Assembly (NCBI RefSeq): GCF_000517625.1
Contig: NZ_CP007055.1
Coordinates: forward strand, 1-64,000
Origin: Halostagnicola larsenii XH-48
GTDB lineage: Archaea > Halobacteriota > Halobacteria > Halobacteriales > Natrialbaceae
Reading direction: 5' to 3'
Length of the DNA stretch: 64,000 nt
How positions within the stretch are numbered: the stretch's first letter is position 1; each line of letters starts with the position of its first letter. A program made the translations under genes and the position numbers. The notes below the pieces were generated by a model. The model had not been told where the DNA came from and ran no database searches. It saw only the letters and a program-made list of their open reading frames with translations. Below, one piece after another: positions 62,969-64,000 of the stretch.

Positions 62969-63991
62969 TCACCCCTGAAGGCGGGTGGCGACGTCCTCGG
63001 CGAAGTAGGTCAGAATCAGATCGGCACCCGCGCGTTTGATCGATAGCAGCGACTCGAGGGCGACTTCCTCGAGGTCCAGCCATCCCTTTTCGGCGGCGGC
63101 GTGGAGCATAGCGTACTCGCCCGAGACGTTGTACGCGGCGACGGGGTGATCGAACTCCCGGCGCAGATCGGCGACGATGTCGAGGTACGGGAGCGCTGGT
63201 TTGACCATCAGCACGTCCGCGCCCTGCTCGACGTCGAGTTCGACCTCCCGGATCGCCTCGCGCGCGTTCGCGGGATCCATCTGATAGTGACGGCGGTTCC
63301 CGAAGGAGGGCGCGCCGTCCGCCGCGTCGCGGAACGGCCCGTAAAAGGCGCTCTCGTACTTCGCGGCGTAGCTCATGATCGGGACGTGGTCGAACCCCGA
63401 ACTGTCGAGCGCACCGCGGATCGCCCCGACCATACCGTCCATCATCCCGCTCGGCGCGATCATGTCCGCTCCGGCCTCGGCGTGAGAGGTCGCGATATTC
63501 TCGAGGCTCTCGAGGGTCGCGTCGTTGTCGACCGTCGTGGTGGCGTCGTGCCCGTGGATCGGTTCGTCTACGCCGCCCTCCTCGTCACGAAGTTCCTCCT
63601 CGAGCGGGCCACAGTGGCCGTGGCTGGTGTATTCGCAGAGACAGACGTCGGTGATGACGTACGCGTCGGTCTCGCTCGTAATCCGTCGGGTCGCCTCCTG
63701 AACGACGCCGTCCTCGGCCCAGGCGCGGGTTCCGTCGGGGTCTTTCGACCGCGGAATGCCGAACAGCATGACGGCCTCGACGCCGGTCTCGAGGACCTCC
63801 TCGACGCGAGCGACCGCCTCGTCGATCGGGACGCGCTCGTGGCCCGGCATCGATTCGATCGGAACGCGCTCCTCGGTCGTCGCATCGACGAAGACGGGGG
63901 CGATGAAATCCGACGGCTCGAGACTCGTCTCGCTCACCAGCGGTCGAATTCGATCCTGGCGAAGCCGCCGCGGACGATGAGTAAGCTCCAT
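62969..63991 (-). CDS. hemB: delta-aminolevulinic acid dehydratase (porphobilinogen synthase)
   Basis: A 340-residue enzyme condensing two 5-aminolevulinates to porphobilinogen. The zinc-binding cysteines are in [14 protein letters not shown], the two active-site lysines in [16 protein letters not shown] and [11 protein letters not shown], and [16 protein letters not shown] is the family signature. Length matches the family and the ATG at 63991 gives the standard N-terminus ending [19 protein letters not shown]. It is the rightmost gene; only nine bases follow. Confidence 0.96.
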   Translation of the reverse strand: MELTHRPRRLRQDRIRPLVSETSLEPSDFIAPVFVDATTEERVPIESMPGHERVPIDEAVARVEEVLETGVEAVMLFGIPRSKDPDGTRAWAEDGVVQEATRRITSETDAYVITDVCLCEYTSHGHCGPLEEELRDEEGGVDEPIHGHDATTTVDNDATLESLENIATSHAEAGADMIAPSGMMDGMVGAIRGALDSSGFDHVPIMSYAAKYESAFYGPFRDAADGAPSFGNRRHYQMDPANAREAIREVELDVEQGADVLMVKPALPYLDIVADLRREFDHPVAAYNVSGEYAMLHAAAEKGWLDLEEVALESLLSIKRAGADLILTYFAEDVATRLQG

Positions 63992-64000
63992 ATCTCACCA

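Overview
The window comes from a halophilic archaeon, most like the Natrialba/Haloterrigena/Natronorubrum branch of the haloarchaea. The predicted proteins are strongly acidic, coding DNA is GC-rich while spacers are AT-rich, and lipoproteins carry twin-arginine signals ending in a lipobox. Many genes have a TATA box about 27 bases before the start codon (leaderless transcripts). The informational genes are archaeal: DNA polymerase D large subunit, a GAN/RecJ-like nuclease, and an archaeal-type IleS. CTCGAG looks strikingly common throughout. The assignment to genus rests on general resemblance only.

Layout. 0.5-5.3 kb: a branched-chain amino acid type ABC importer in two divergent blocks (livMGF on minus, livKH on plus) around a perfect 17-bp inverted repeat. 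5.4-13.3 kb: a soluble PAS/MCP signal transducer, then a translationally coupled acyl-CoA cassette (acyl-CoA ligase, DUF35 zinc-ribbon protein, SCP2-type thiolase, 3-hydroxyacyl-CoA dehydrogenase/enoyl-CoA hydratase fusion) divergent from an IclR regulator, with a second inverted repeat between them. This reads as uptake and beta-oxidation-like breakdown of an organic acid. 13.9-17.9 kb: prepilin peptidase, a two-gene ABC exporter, a HIT protein. 18-20 kb: an AT-rich patch of tiny membrane and zinc-finger genes, a candidate structured ncRNA, and a lipoprotein gene split by a -1 frameshift at an A-AAA-AAC heptamer.

20-37 kb is mostly housekeeping: uracil-DNA glycosylase, ileS, prs, a beta-propeller protein, glmM-like mutase, HPP and universal stress proteins, hisI, a VapBC pair, a CPBP protease and serA. 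37-44 kb: a complete dipeptide/oligopeptide ABC importer (dppFDCBA). 44-53 kb: a PPC-domain protein, polC (DP2, without intein), a rubredoxin-like protein, a PanE-like reductase, NifU, and a benzoylformate-decarboxylase-like ThDP enzyme divergent from a PHP-domain protein. 53.8-64 kb: a tetrapyrrole region (hemC-sumT-hemD followed by a DHH nuclease, truncated hemoglobin, hemL, hemB), interrupted by an ammonium transporter fused to its own PII regulator and preceded by a coupled 25-codon reading frame.

The items most deserving a second look are the 25-codon reading frame plus Amt-PII fusion, the slippery-site lipoprotein gene, the ncRNA with two mutually exclusive stems, and the abrupt codon-usage change in polC around the catalytic NCDGDED motif, a known intein insertion site. 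I saw no rRNA, tRNA, CRISPR array or intact insertion sequence.
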